This document shows positions 15,950 to 24,484 of a DNA stretch of 64,000 bases, piece by piece. Positions within the stretch are counted from its first letter, which is position 1, and every line of letters starts with the position of its first letter. Source of the stretch: Actinomadura hallensis (GTDB lineage Bacteria; Actinomycetota; Actinomycetes; Streptosporangiales; Streptosporangiaceae); the NCBI RefSeq assembly GCF_006716765.1, contig NZ_VFPO01000001.1:1736001-1800000 (forward strand), in the 5' to 3' direction. The notes under the pieces are model-generated. The model saw only the letters and a list, made by a program, of their open reading frames with translations, searched no databases and was not told the DNA's origin. Both the position numbers and the translations under genes were made by a program.

Positions 15950-17550
15950 CCGGTCTCCCCGACCCCGCCGCCCGGACCCCCGCCGCCCGGACCCCCGCCG
16001 CCCGGACCCCCGCCGCCCGGACCCCCGCCGCCCGGACCCTCGGCGTCCCGGCCCCCGCCGTCCCCGCGCTCGGGATCGCCGGGCGGGACGGCGAGGGGGA
16101 GCGCGAGGCGAAACCGGGCACCTTCACCGGGGGACGTCGCGAGTTCGACGTCGCCGCCGTGGGCCCGCGCCAGCGAGCGCGCGATGGCCAGGCCGAGGCC
16201 GGTGCCGCCCCCGCCGGACCGGTCCCGCGAGCGGTCCGCCCGGTAGAAGCGGTCGAAGACGCGGGCCGCCTGCTCCTCGCTCATGCCGGGGCCCTCGTCG
16301 GCGACGTCGAGGACCGCGCGGCCGTCCGCCGTGCCGACGCCGATGCGGACCGGCGTGCCGGACGGGGTGTGCGCGGCGGCGTTGCCCACGAGGTTGGCGA
16401 CCACCTGCCGCAGCCGCGCCTCGTCGCCCAGCACCGGCGCCGGGCCGGGCGGGCCGCCGTCCGGCCCGGTGATCTCGACCGGGCGGGACCGGTCGAGAGC
16501 CCGCAGGTCGTGGCGGGCGTCGCCGGCGAGGGTACGCAGGTCCATCGGGGCCGGTTCCAGCGCGGCCCCGGGCGCCTGGTCGAGCCGTGCGAGCAGCAGC
16601 AGGTCCTCGGTCAGAGCGGTGAGGCGGGCCGCCTCCCGCTCGATGCGGTGCATCGTGGCGTCGACGTCGTCGGGGCCGGTCAGCGCCCCCATCCGGTACA
16701 GCTCCGTGGAGCCCTTGATGCCGAACAGCGGGGTGCGCAGCTCGTGGCTGACGTCGGAGACGAACTCGCGCATCCGCGCCTCGGACGCCGCCCGCTCGGC
16801 GAACGCCCGTTCCAGCTGGCCGAGCATCGTGTTGAGCGCCCCCGAGAGCCGCCCGATCTCGGTGCCGGGCGGGGCCGGCTCGGGCACGCGCCTGCCGAGG
16901 TCGCCGGAGGCGACCGCGGCCGCGGTGTCCTCGACCGTCCGCAGCGGGCGCAGCCCGCCCCGCAGGGCGAACCACCCGGCGGCCGTCAGCAGGGCCAGCA
17001 GCGCGGCGCCGCCGACCAGGCCGGTGGTCCGCAGGTTCGCGGTGGTGGCGTCGACGCCGGCGAGGGACGCCGCGGCGATCGCGGTGCCGTCCCGCCCGCC
17101 GTCCCTGTCGCGGGCCCGGACGCCGACGGCCCGCCAGCGTTCCGAGCCGTCGGCCGAGGCGAGGGTGACGGGGTCCCCTCCGGCGGGGACCCGGCGCAGC
17201 TCGGACGGCGGTGGCAGGGACCGGCCGCCCCGGCGAGAGGAGTGGATCGCCGTCAGCACCCGGCCGTCACCGTCCAGCAGCACGAGGGAGGGGGCGCCGA
17301 ACACGTCCAGTGCCGGGCCGGCGACCCCCGGGACGGCGTCGAGGCTCTCCGCGTCCACGCCGCCCTGCGCCGGCAGCATCGTGGCGATCGTGGCGAGCGA
17401 GCGCAGCTGGCCGTCGAGCCGGTCGACCAGGTGGCTCTCCAGGCGGTTCGACAGGACGGCGCTGATGAGGCCGAGCCCCACCAGCAGCAGCCCGGAGGTG
17501 AGCAGCAGGAGCCTCGACCGGAGCGAGAACCGCCGCATCGGCCGGATCAC
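15931..17550 (-). CDS. Sensor histidine kinase with glycine-rich repeat tail
   Basis: 539 residues. TM1 is about 12-34, followed by an outer domain and TM2 about 172-195. HAMP, HisKA with DVSHELRTPL (His269), and ATPase motifs NLVGNAAAHT, DEGPGM and GTGLGL follow. The last 50 residues are a PGGGG-repeat tail encoded by a 15-bp tandem repeat. The GTG start overlaps the response regulator stop (GTGA), so the two are translationally coupled. It likely phosphorylates the regulator encoded just upstream; the ABC exporter genes beside them are candidate targets. Confidence 0.92.
   Translation of the reverse strand: MIRPMRRFSLRSRLLLLTSGLLLVGLGLISAVLSNRLESHLVDRLDGQLRSLATIATMLPAQGGVDAESLDAVPGVAGPALDVFGAPSLVLLDGDGRVLTAIHSSRRGGRSLPPPSELRRVPAGGDPVTLASADGSERWRAVGVRARDRDGGRDGTAIAAASLAGVDATTANLRTTGLVGGAALLALLTAAGWFALRGGLRPLRTVEDTAAAVASGDLGRRVPEPAPPGTEIGRLSGALNTMLGQLERAFAERAASEARMREFVSDVSHELRTPLFGIKGSTELYRMGALTGPDDVDATMHRIEREAARLTALTEDLLLLARLDQAPGAALEPAPMDLRTLAGDARHDLRALDRSRPVEITGPDGGPPGPAPVLGDEARLRQVVANLVGNAAAHTPSGTPVRIGVGTADGRAVLDVADEGPGMSEEQAARVFDRFYRADRSRDRSGGGGTGLGLAIARSLARAHGGDVELATSPGEGARFRLALPLAVPPGDPERGDGGGRDAEGPGGGGPGGGGPGGGGPGGGGPGGGVGETGQAGGR
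15961..16035. repeat. 15-bp tandem repeat, five copies
   Basis: Unit ACCCCCGCCGCCCGG on the + strand, five copies at 15961-16035 (first copy with one mismatch). Read on the minus strand it encodes repeated PGGGG at the C-terminus of the histidine kinase. Because the unit is a multiple of three, copy number can change without shifting the frame. Confidence 0.9.
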
Positions 17551-18269
17551 CGCCCCGGCTCCCGCATCACGTAGCCCACGCCGCGGATGGTGTGGATGAG
17601 CTTGGGCTCCCCGGTGTCGACCTTGCGCCGCAGGTAGGAGATGTAGGTGTCGACGATGCTGGCGTCGCCGCCGAAGTCGTAGCGCCACACCCGGTCGAGG
17701 ATCTCCGCCTTGGACACCACCCGGCCGGTGTTCTCCATGAGGTGCCGCAGCAGCCGGAACTCGGTCGGGGAGACGCGGACGGGCCGGCCCGCGCGCGTCA
17801 CCTGGTGCCCCTCGGCGTCCAGCTCCAGGTCGCCGACCGTGAACACCGCCCCGGGCCGTCCCGCGGTCCGGCGCAGGATCGCCCGGATCCGCGCGATCAG
17901 TTCCTCCAGGTCGAACGGCTTGGTCACGTAGTCGTCGGCGCCCAGCGACAGGCCGGTGACCTTGTCGGCCTGCGCGTCGCGGGCGGTGAGGAACAGCACC
18001 GGCGGAGCCCCCGCCGCCCGCGGGGGCTCGCTCAGCCGCCGGACGACCTCGAAGCCGTCCATGTCGGGGAGCATGACGTCCAGCAGCACCAGGTCCGGCG
18101 GCCGCTCCGCCGCCGCGGCCACCGCCTCGGCTCCGGTGGCCGCGGACGTCACCGAGAAGCCGGCGAAGCGCAGCGCCGCGGAGAGCAGCTCGCGGACCGT
18201 GGCCTCGTCGTCCACCACCAGCAGCCGCCCGGCCGCCCGCGGCGTCGTCGCCCGGTCCGCCCGCTCCAT
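17547..18269 (-). CDS. OmpR/PhoB-family response regulator
   Basis: 240 residues. The receiver domain has acidic pair Asp20-Asp21, phosphoacceptor Asp64 in LLDVMLPDMDG and Lys117 in TKPFD. A winged-helix domain follows, with SPTEFRLLRHLMEN and the recognition helix VDTYISYLRRKVD. The ATG at 18269 is chosen over an upstream in-frame start because a TATTCT hexamer sits seven bases before it, fitting a leaderless transcript. It is coupled to the histidine kinase gene by GTGA. A palindrome over its promoter suggests autoregulation. Confidence 0.94.
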   Translation of the reverse strand: MERADRATTPRAAGRLLVVDDEATVRELLSAALRFAGFSVTSAATGAEAVAAAAERPPDLVLLDVMLPDMDGFEVVRRLSEPPRAAGAPPVLFLTARDAQADKVTGLSLGADDYVTKPFDLEELIARIRAILRRTAGRPGAVFTVGDLELDAEGHQVTRAGRPVRVSPTEFRLLRHLMENTGRVVSKAEILDRVWRYDFGGDASIVDTYISYLRRKVDTGEPKLIHTIRGVGYVMREPGR

Positions 18270-18289
18270 ACCGGCCAGAATAGGCCGGT
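18270..18289. promoter_or_regulatory. Palindrome over the -10 region of the response regulator gene
   Basis: ACCGGCC-AGAATA-GGCCGGT is a perfect 7-bp inverted repeat. Its six-base spacer, read on the minus strand as TATTCT, is the likely -10 box of the response regulator gene, and it abuts the ATG directly. A protein bound here would block transcription. Confidence 0.5.
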
Positions 18290-18342
18290 GCGGGGCGGTG
18301 CCGTCCGGGGCCGGCGGGCCCCCCTCCGCGGAAGGCGCCACG

Positions 18343-19191
18343 TCACACCTCGCGCCGCCGGAAGACGACGAAGGCCACGGCCAGCACCGCCGCGACGCCG
18401 GCGGTCATCCCGGCGAGGTTCCACCACCCGTCGGGGTACTCGGCGGTCGGGTGGAGGTTGCGCACCTCGGGGCCGCCGAGCGAAGGCCAGTACGCGAACG
18501 CCTTCTGCACCGGCGAGGGGAACAGCTCCCCGGTCGCCGGGACGAGCAGCGTGACCCCGACCAGCACGGCCAGGCCGCCCGCCGTCGACCGCGTCAGCGT
18601 CCCCACCGCCACCGCCAGCAGGCCGATCGCCGCCAGGTAGAGCCCGATGCCGATGACGGCCCCGGGCACACCGGGGTCGGCCAGGGAGGCGGTCGGCGTC
18701 CCGTCCCGCCGCCCGATCATCGCCTGGCCGGTGAGGAAGCAGGCGAAGGACGTGACCTGCCCGGCCGCCAGCGCGACCCCCGCGAGCACGAGCGTCTTGG
18801 CGGCCAGCAGCCGGCCGCGCCGCGGCATCGCGGCCAGCGACGTGCGGATCGTGCCGGTGGCGTACTCGGAGGTGACGGTGAGGACGCCGAGCAGGCAGAC
18901 GGCCAGCTGCCCGACGAAGAAGCTGGTGAGGGAGAGCCCCGTCGGGTCCCATTCGCGCCGCTCCTCGGCGCTGAGCGCGGCGTAGTCCGCCGGCTCGCCG
19001 CTGCTCACGAGCAGGGTGACGGTGACGCTGAGCGTCACCATGGCCAGGAGCGTCCACCACAGGGAGCGCAGGCTGCGGAACTTCACCCACTCCGACCGCA
19101 GCAGGTCGCCGAAGCGGACCGAGTCCCGGTCCGTGACGGGGCGGGGGACGGGTGGCGCCGCCGGCGCCTTCGCCGCGGTCCGCGTGCTCAC
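18343..19191 (-). CDS. ABC-2 type exporter permease
   Basis: 282 residues: a hydrophilic N-terminus (about 35 residues) and six hydrophobic helices, with the ABC-2 feature SEYATGTIRTSLAAMPRR after the second helix. It pairs with the ATPase encoded immediately upstream; the GTG start overlaps that gene's stop (GTGA). Substrate is unknown. Two-component systems next to such transporters often respond to cell-envelope antibiotics, which is an inference from context only. Confidence 0.88.
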   Translation of the reverse strand: MSTRTAAKAPAAPPVPRPVTDRDSVRFGDLLRSEWVKFRSLRSLWWTLLAMVTLSVTVTLLVSSGEPADYAALSAEERREWDPTGLSLTSFFVGQLAVCLLGVLTVTSEYATGTIRTSLAAMPRRGRLLAAKTLVLAGVALAAGQVTSFACFLTGQAMIGRRDGTPTASLADPGVPGAVIGIGLYLAAIGLLAVAVGTLTRSTAGGLAVLVGVTLLVPATGELFPSPVQKAFAYWPSLGGPEVRNLHPTAEYPDGWWNLAGMTAGVAAVLAVAFVVFRRREV

Positions 19192-20135
19192 GCCGCCGCT
19201 CCTTTCCGCTCTGCGCCCCCGTGCCCGGCCGCCTCGTAGTCGACGTGGTCCCTCGTCATCTCCATGAAGACGTCCTCCAGCGACGGGGTCTGCGGGGTCA
19301 GCTCGCTGAGCGCGATGCCGTGGGAGGCTGCGAGCCGGCCGATCTCGGCGGCGTGCAGGCCGGACACGAGGAGCGACCGATCCCCGCCCGCGCGCACCGC
19401 GCCGCCGGCGGCGGTGAGCCTGCCGGCCAGCGCGTCCGGCTCCGCGGCGCGGACGAGGACGGCGGCCTCGTCCCTGGCGGCCCGGACGAACTCGCGCATG
19501 CCCGTGTCGGCGAGGAGCCGCCCGCGGCCGATGACGATCAGGTGGTCGGCGGTGCGGGCCATCTCGCTCATCAGGTGGCTGGAGCACAGCACCGCGCGCC
19601 CCTCGGCGGCCAGGCTGCGCATCAGGCCGCGGATCCAGCGGATGCCCTCCGGGTCGAGGCCGTTCACCGGCTCGTCGAAGATGAGGATGCGGGGGTCGCC
19701 GAGCAGCGCGCCCGCGATGCCGAGCCGCTGCCGCATCCCGAGCGAGAACTCTCCCGCCCTGCGGCGGGCGGCCTTCTCCAGGCCGACCATCTGCAGCACC
19801 TCGCCGACGCGGTCGCGCCGGATGCCGTTGCTCAGCGCGATCGCGAGCAGGTGGTCCGCAGCCCGCCGGGCGGGGTGGAGGGCCCCGGCGTCGAGCAGGG
19901 CGCCCACCTCGGTGAGGGGGACGGGCAGCCGCCCGTACTCCCGGCCGCCCACCCGCACCGAACCGCTCGTGGGCGGCGTGAGCCCCAGGATCATCCGCAT
20001 CGTGGTGGACTTCCCGGCGCCGTTCGGGCCCAGGAAACCGGTCACGTGTCCGGGTTCGACGGTGAACGACAGGTCGTCCACCACCGTCTGCGGCCCGCAC
20101 CGCTTGGTCAGGCCGCGCACTTCGATCGTGGTCAT
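19188..20135 (-). CDS. ABC exporter ATP-binding protein
   Basis: 315 residues. Walker A is GPNGAGKST, the signature reads FSLGMRQRLG, Walker B is ILIFDEPVNGLDPEG, followed by a C-terminal extension of about 90 residues typical of drug-export ATPases (DrrA-like). The start is taken as ATG at 20135 (MTTIEVRGLTKR), which fits family alignments; ATG at 20153 is an alternative six codons earlier. First gene of a leftward cluster with the permease, response regulator and sensor kinase. Confidence 0.92.
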   Translation of the reverse strand: MTTIEVRGLTKRCGPQTVVDDLSFTVEPGHVTGFLGPNGAGKSTTMRMILGLTPPTSGSVRVGGREYGRLPVPLTEVGALLDAGALHPARRAADHLLAIALSNGIRRDRVGEVLQMVGLEKAARRRAGEFSLGMRQRLGIAGALLGDPRILIFDEPVNGLDPEGIRWIRGLMRSLAAEGRAVLCSSHLMSEMARTADHLIVIGRGRLLADTGMREFVRAARDEAAVLVRAAEPDALAGRLTAAGGAVRAGGDRSLLVSGLHAAEIGRLAASHGIALSELTPQTPSLEDVFMEMTRDHVDYEAAGHGGAERKGAAA

Positions 20136-20390
20136 GCCCGAAGGCTCGCCCATCGGGATCACCGCGCCCTGAGCGTTCCTGTGAGTTCGCTGTGAGTCCG
20201 CGCCGCCCTCCCGGCGGAGCGTGACCGCCGCCGTCCCTCCGCTCAGGAAACTCAAAGCTCCCGCGCCGGGAGGGCGCGGAACCGGCGCGGCCCGGGAGGG
20301 CCGTGGCCCGGCGGGCGCCGTCGGGCGGGGGTGTGGCGCGGGCGTACCGGGGAGTACGGTTTCCTCCGACCCCTGGGCTTGGAGGATCGC

Positions 20391-21437
20391 ATGGCGCAGT
20401 TGACCGAGATGGTTCCCCCCGCGGCGGCCGGTGCACTACTCCGCGCGGTGTTCGCGCTGCCGCGTCCCGTCAAGCGGCTGATCGCCGGGGCGCCGGTGCG
20501 GCGGGACGGCCAGGAGCTGGCGCTGGACGCGCAGCTCCTGCTGCTGATGTCGAAGCTCGACCACCGGTCGCTCGCCGGCGGGACGCCGGAGGAGGCGCGG
20601 GCCGGCATCGCGCGGGCCAAGGAGATGCTCGGCCGGGTGCCGGACCGTCCCGTGCGGACCCGCGAGGTGGCGATCGCGGACGCCGTCACGGGCCGCCTCT
20701 ACACGCCGAAGGGGCTGGCGGAGGGCTCGCCGCTGCTCGTCTACTACCACGGCGGCGGATGGGTCATCGGCGACATCGACTCGCACGACACCGTGTGCCG
20801 GTACCTGGCGGCGCACGCCGACGTGCGGGTGCTGTCGGTGGGCTACCGGCTCGCGCCGGAGCACCCCTACCCGGCGGCGGCCGAGGACGCGCTCACCGCC
20901 TACGAGTACGCGGTCGAGAACGCCGCGGACCTCGGCGCCGGCGAGGCCGTCGCGGTCGGCGGCGACAGCGCGGGCGGCAACCTCGCCGCGGTCGTCGGGA
21001 TCATGGCGGACCCCGCGCCGGACTTCGCGCTGCTGATCTACCCGGCGGTCGACCTGTCGACCCGGCGGCGCTCGCGGGACCTGTTCGCGGAGGGGTTCTA
21101 CCTCACCGACGACGACATGACCTGGTTCAGCGACCACTACTGCCCGCCGGAGCGCCGCGGCGAGCCGATGGCGTCGCCGCTGCTGGCCGGGGACCTGTCC
21201 GGGTTCCCGCCGACCTACCTGGTCACCGCCGGGTTCGACCCGCTGCGGGACGAGGGCGAGGAGTTCGCGAAGCGGCTGGAGGAGGCCGGCGTGCCGGTGG
21301 CGCTGCGGCGCCAGGAGGACCTCATCCACGCGTTCGCGAACATGTGGTCGCTCGGCGGGCGGTTCCAGGAGGCGATGTCGGAGGCGACCGGGGCCCTGCG
21401 CACCGGGCTGTACGCGGGGCCCCGCAGGCGCTCCTAG
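20391..21437 (+). CDS. Alpha/beta hydrolase of the hormone-sensitive lipase family
   Basis: 348 residues. The oxyanion-hole motif HGGGWVIGDIDSHD and nucleophile motif GGDSAGGN mark the HSL/esterase family. Later DPLRDEG and HAF supply the expected Asp and His. Probably hydrolyses short acyl esters; no signal peptide. GGAGG lies six bases before the ATG. Its TAG stop is shared head-on with the aldehyde dehydrogenase gene in the palindrome CTAG (21434-21437). Confidence 0.9.
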   Translation: MAQLTEMVPPAAAGALLRAVFALPRPVKRLIAGAPVRRDGQELALDAQLLLLMSKLDHRSLAGGTPEEARAGIARAKEMLGRVPDRPVRTREVAIADAVTGRLYTPKGLAEGSPLLVYYHGGGWVIGDIDSHDTVCRYLAAHADVRVLSVGYRLAPEHPYPAAAEDALTAYEYAVENAADLGAGEAVAVGGDSAGGNLAAVVGIMADPAPDFALLIYPAVDLSTRRRSRDLFAEGFYLTDDDMTWFSDHYCPPERRGEPMASPLLAGDLSGFPPTYLVTAGFDPLRDEGEEFAKRLEEAGVPVALRRQEDLIHAFANMWSLGGRFQEAMSEATGALRTGLYAGPRRRS

Positions 21438-22861
21438 AGCGGCAGGCCGGTGAGGACCATGACCTTCTCGACCGTGTAGTCCTCGATCGCCGACCGCAGG
21501 CCCTCGCGTCCGACGCCCGAGTCCTTCATGCCGCCGTACGGCATCTGGTCGGCGCGGTAGGACGGGACGTCGCCGATCACGACCCCGCCGACGTCCAGCT
21601 CGCGGTGCGCGCGGAACGCGATGTCGAGGCTGCGGGTGAAGACGCCCGCCTGGAGGCCGAACTTGGAGTCGTTGACGAGGGCGAACGCCTCGTCGACGCC
21701 GTCCACCGGCTGGACGAACATGACCGGGCCGAAGACCTCCTCGCGGGCGATCCTCGCGTCGTCCGGGACGTCGGCGAGGACCGTCGGGGCGTAGGCGGCG
21801 CCCTCGCGGGTGCCGCCGGTCAGGACCTTCGCGCCCGCCGCGACGGCCTCGTCCACCCACGCCTCGACGCGCTCGGCGGCCTCCCGGCTGACGAGCGGGC
21901 CGACCTGCGTCTTGTCGTCCCACGGGTCCCCGGTGACCAGGGACGCGACGTTCTCGACCAGCTTCGGCAGGAACGCGTCGTACACCGACCGGTCGACGTA
22001 GACGCGCTGCACGGCGATGCAGCTCTGCCCCGCCTGGTAGTTGGAGAACAGCCCGATCCGCTGGGCGGCCCAGTCGAGGTCGGCGTCGGGCAGGACGACC
22101 GCCGCGCCGTTGCCGCCCAGTTCGAGCGTGACGTGCTTGCGGGGCGCCCGGTCGCGGATCTCCCAGCCGACGGGGACCGACCCCGTGAACGACACGATCG
22201 GCAGCCGCGGGTCGTCCACGAGCGCGGGCGCCCGGTCGTTGGGCACCGGCAGCACCGAGAACATCCCGGCGGGCAGGCCGGTCTCGGCGAGCAGCTCGCC
22301 GAGCAGCAGCGCCGACAGCGGCGTCGCGGGGGCGGGCTTGAGCACGATCGGCGTGCCCGCCGCGATCGCCGGGGCGATCTTGTGGGCGGCGAGGTTCAGC
22401 GGGAAGTTGAAGGGCGAGATCCCGAGCACCGGGCCCTTCGGGACGCGCGTGACGTAGGCCATCCGGCCCTCGGCGGCCGGGTCGGTGTCGAGCCGCTGCA
22501 CGGTGGCGCCGAGGCGGCGGGCCTCCTCGGCGGCGAACCGGAACGTCGAGACCGCGCGGTTGACCTCGCCGCGCGCCCACAGCAGCGGCTTGCCGTTCTC
22601 GCCGGTGATGAGGCGCGCGACCTCCTCGGCCCGCTCCCCGAGCCGCGCGGACACGTGCGCGAGCGCCTCGGCCCGCACGTGCAGCGGCAGCGCCGCGGCC
22701 TCGCGGCGGACGCCGTCGGCGGCCGCGACCGCCTCCTCCACCTGCGCGGGCGTCGGCACGGCCGCCGTTCCGACCACCCGGCCGTCGTAGGGATGCGTAA
22801 CGGTGAGCTCGCCGTCACCGGTCTCGGGCCGGCCGGCCAGCCAGAATGGGGTCGTGTTCAT
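21434..22861 (-). CDS. NAD(P)-dependent aldehyde dehydrogenase, possibly succinate-semialdehyde dehydrogenase
   Basis: 475 residues of ALDH fold: FNFPLNLAAHK with KPAPATP for cofactor binding, FTGSVPVG, ELGGNGA with the general-base glutamate, and GQSCI with catalytic Cys281. Its position beside a PucR regulator and a GABA aminotransferase suggests it oxidises the semialdehyde made by GabT. Sequence alone cannot distinguish it from lactaldehyde or other ALDHs. It is read in the same direction as pucR, 13 bp downstream of it. Confidence 0.88.
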   Translation of the reverse strand: MNTTPFWLAGRPETGDGELTVTHPYDGRVVGTAAVPTPAQVEEAVAAADGVRREAAALPLHVRAEALAHVSARLGERAEEVARLITGENGKPLLWARGEVNRAVSTFRFAAEEARRLGATVQRLDTDPAAEGRMAYVTRVPKGPVLGISPFNFPLNLAAHKIAPAIAAGTPIVLKPAPATPLSALLLGELLAETGLPAGMFSVLPVPNDRAPALVDDPRLPIVSFTGSVPVGWEIRDRAPRKHVTLELGGNGAAVVLPDADLDWAAQRIGLFSNYQAGQSCIAVQRVYVDRSVYDAFLPKLVENVASLVTGDPWDDKTQVGPLVSREAAERVEAWVDEAVAAGAKVLTGGTREGAAYAPTVLADVPDDARIAREEVFGPVMFVQPVDGVDEAFALVNDSKFGLQAGVFTRSLDIAFRAHRELDVGGVVIGDVPSYRADQMPYGGMKDSGVGREGLRSAIEDYTVEKVMVLTGLPL

Positions 22862-22874
22862 GTCCTCACGCTAT

Positions 22875-24362
22875 CTACGGCGTGGGCGATTGCGAGTCTC
22901 CATGATGTCCAATCGCGCCGTCTCCGCTGGACGCGACGGCGAGCGCGATCCACAGTTCGGCGCGGACCGCCGGGTCGTCGGGGTCGCGGCCCAGGACGCC
23001 GGCGGCCTTGCGCATCCGTGACCGCAGGGTGTGCCGGTGCACGCCGAGCGCCCGCGCCGCCGCCTCGCCCTGCCCGTTCGCCGCGACGTACGCCCGGACG
23101 GTCTCGACCAGGCCCTCGCGGCGGAGCGGGGCGAGCAGCGCGTCGGCGAAGGCGCGCGCGGGCCCCGGCTCCAACAGCCCGAGGAGGCCCTGCCCGGGGA
23201 GGTCGGAGTGGCGCAGGACGCGGCGTTCCGAGCGGGCGGCCGCGGCCAGCGCGTCCTCGGCCTGCCGCAGCGCGGCCGGCAGGTCCCGCGCGGCGGGATA
23301 GACGGGGTCGCTGACGCCGACGCGGCCGGTGCCCGCGAGCAGCGTCTCGACCGCGCCGCTCACCTCGTCCGGGACGATGACCGCGACGCGACCCTCCAGC
23401 GGCAGCGCCGGGCAGCGCGCGCCGGCGGGGTCGGACTCCAGCGCGTCCAGCGCGGCGGTCCCGCCGGTGCAGGCCATGACCCGGACCGGCCCGCGCGGCG
23501 CCGCCGGCGCGTCGCCGGGGCGCCCGAGCAGCAGCGCCGCGAGCGAGGCCCGCAGGTCGCGGCCCGAGCGCGGCGTCTCCGACTGCAGGGTCAGCAGCGC
23601 GACGGCCGCCCCGACGATCGTGTGCGCGACGTGGGGGAGCGGCGCGCGGGTCCCGACGGCGAGGAATCCGCGGGGCCGCCCGCCGAGCCCGATCCGCTGC
23701 ACGACGATGTGCTCGCCCGGCAGGGACAGCGCCATGCTCGCGGACGGCGAGTCCTGCCCGTGCGCGTTCGGCGATCTCCGCAGGCGGGCCAGCTCGGGTG
23801 CCAGCGCCGCGGCCCGGCCCGCGGCGGAGGCCGGTTCGGCGTGCCGCACGCCGCCGGACGGGTCGAGCAGCAGCGCCCAGCCGCCGAGCAGCCGGGCCAG
23901 CCGGGCGACGAGGGCGTCCCGTCCGGTGAGCGCGGCGCGGGTCAGCGTCCGCTGCGCCTGGAACGCGCGGGTCACGTCCTCGTACCACTCGGCGGCGAGC
24001 ATCCGCGACACCGCCTTGCCGACCGCGATGAACGGGGTGGGCCGCGGGACCTCCAGCAGGACGAGCCCCTGGTCGCGGGCGGCGGCGAGCAGCTCGCCGG
24101 GGACGGCGTCGTGGATGACGCCGACCGCGAACCCGAGCCCGGCGACGCCGCGCCCGACGAGCCGCGACACGTAGCCGGCGGCGTTCGCCGGGGTCAGCCG
24201 CATGCCGGTGGTCAGGAGCAGCTCGCCGCCCTCCAGGAACGGCGTCGGGTCCTCCAGTTCGCTGACCGCGACCCACATGACGGTCTTGTCCGGGATGGGG
24301 CCGGTCAGCGACCGGAGGCCGAGCTGGGGCAGTGCGGCCACGGAGGCCAGGGTCGGCGGCAT
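22875..24362 (-). CDS. PucR-family transcriptional regulator of the GABA/aldehyde locus
   Basis: 495 residues. The N-terminal PucR domain contains the ELEDPTPFLEGGELLLTTGMRL segment. A middle region follows, and the C-terminus has the HTH_30 motif GEAAARALGVHRHTLRSRMRK. PucR proteins typically activate nitrogen or amine catabolism genes on sensing a metabolite. It is divergent from gabT with a 122-bp promoter region between and is followed by the dehydrogenase gene, so it probably controls both. Confidence 0.88.
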   Translation of the reverse strand: MPPTLASVAALPQLGLRSLTGPIPDKTVMWVAVSELEDPTPFLEGGELLLTTGMRLTPANAAGYVSRLVGRGVAGLGFAVGVIHDAVPGELLAAARDQGLVLLEVPRPTPFIAVGKAVSRMLAAEWYEDVTRAFQAQRTLTRAALTGRDALVARLARLLGGWALLLDPSGGVRHAEPASAAGRAAALAPELARLRRSPNAHGQDSPSASMALSLPGEHIVVQRIGLGGRPRGFLAVGTRAPLPHVAHTIVGAAVALLTLQSETPRSGRDLRASLAALLLGRPGDAPAAPRGPVRVMACTGGTAALDALESDPAGARCPALPLEGRVAVIVPDEVSGAVETLLAGTGRVGVSDPVYPAARDLPAALRQAEDALAAAARSERRVLRHSDLPGQGLLGLLEPGPARAFADALLAPLRREGLVETVRAYVAANGQGEAAARALGVHRHTLRSRMRKAAGVLGRDPDDPAVRAELWIALAVASSGDGAIGHHGDSQSPTP

Positions 24363-24484
24363 CCTCGTCCTCCGGGTCGGTCCTGTGCTTCGGGGCCGGC
24401 GGTGTGCACGGTGTCCAGTCGGCGGGACGGTTTTCGCCGTCCCGTACGGTTCATCGTAGGTGCGGCCCCGCTTAGGTTCAGGCC

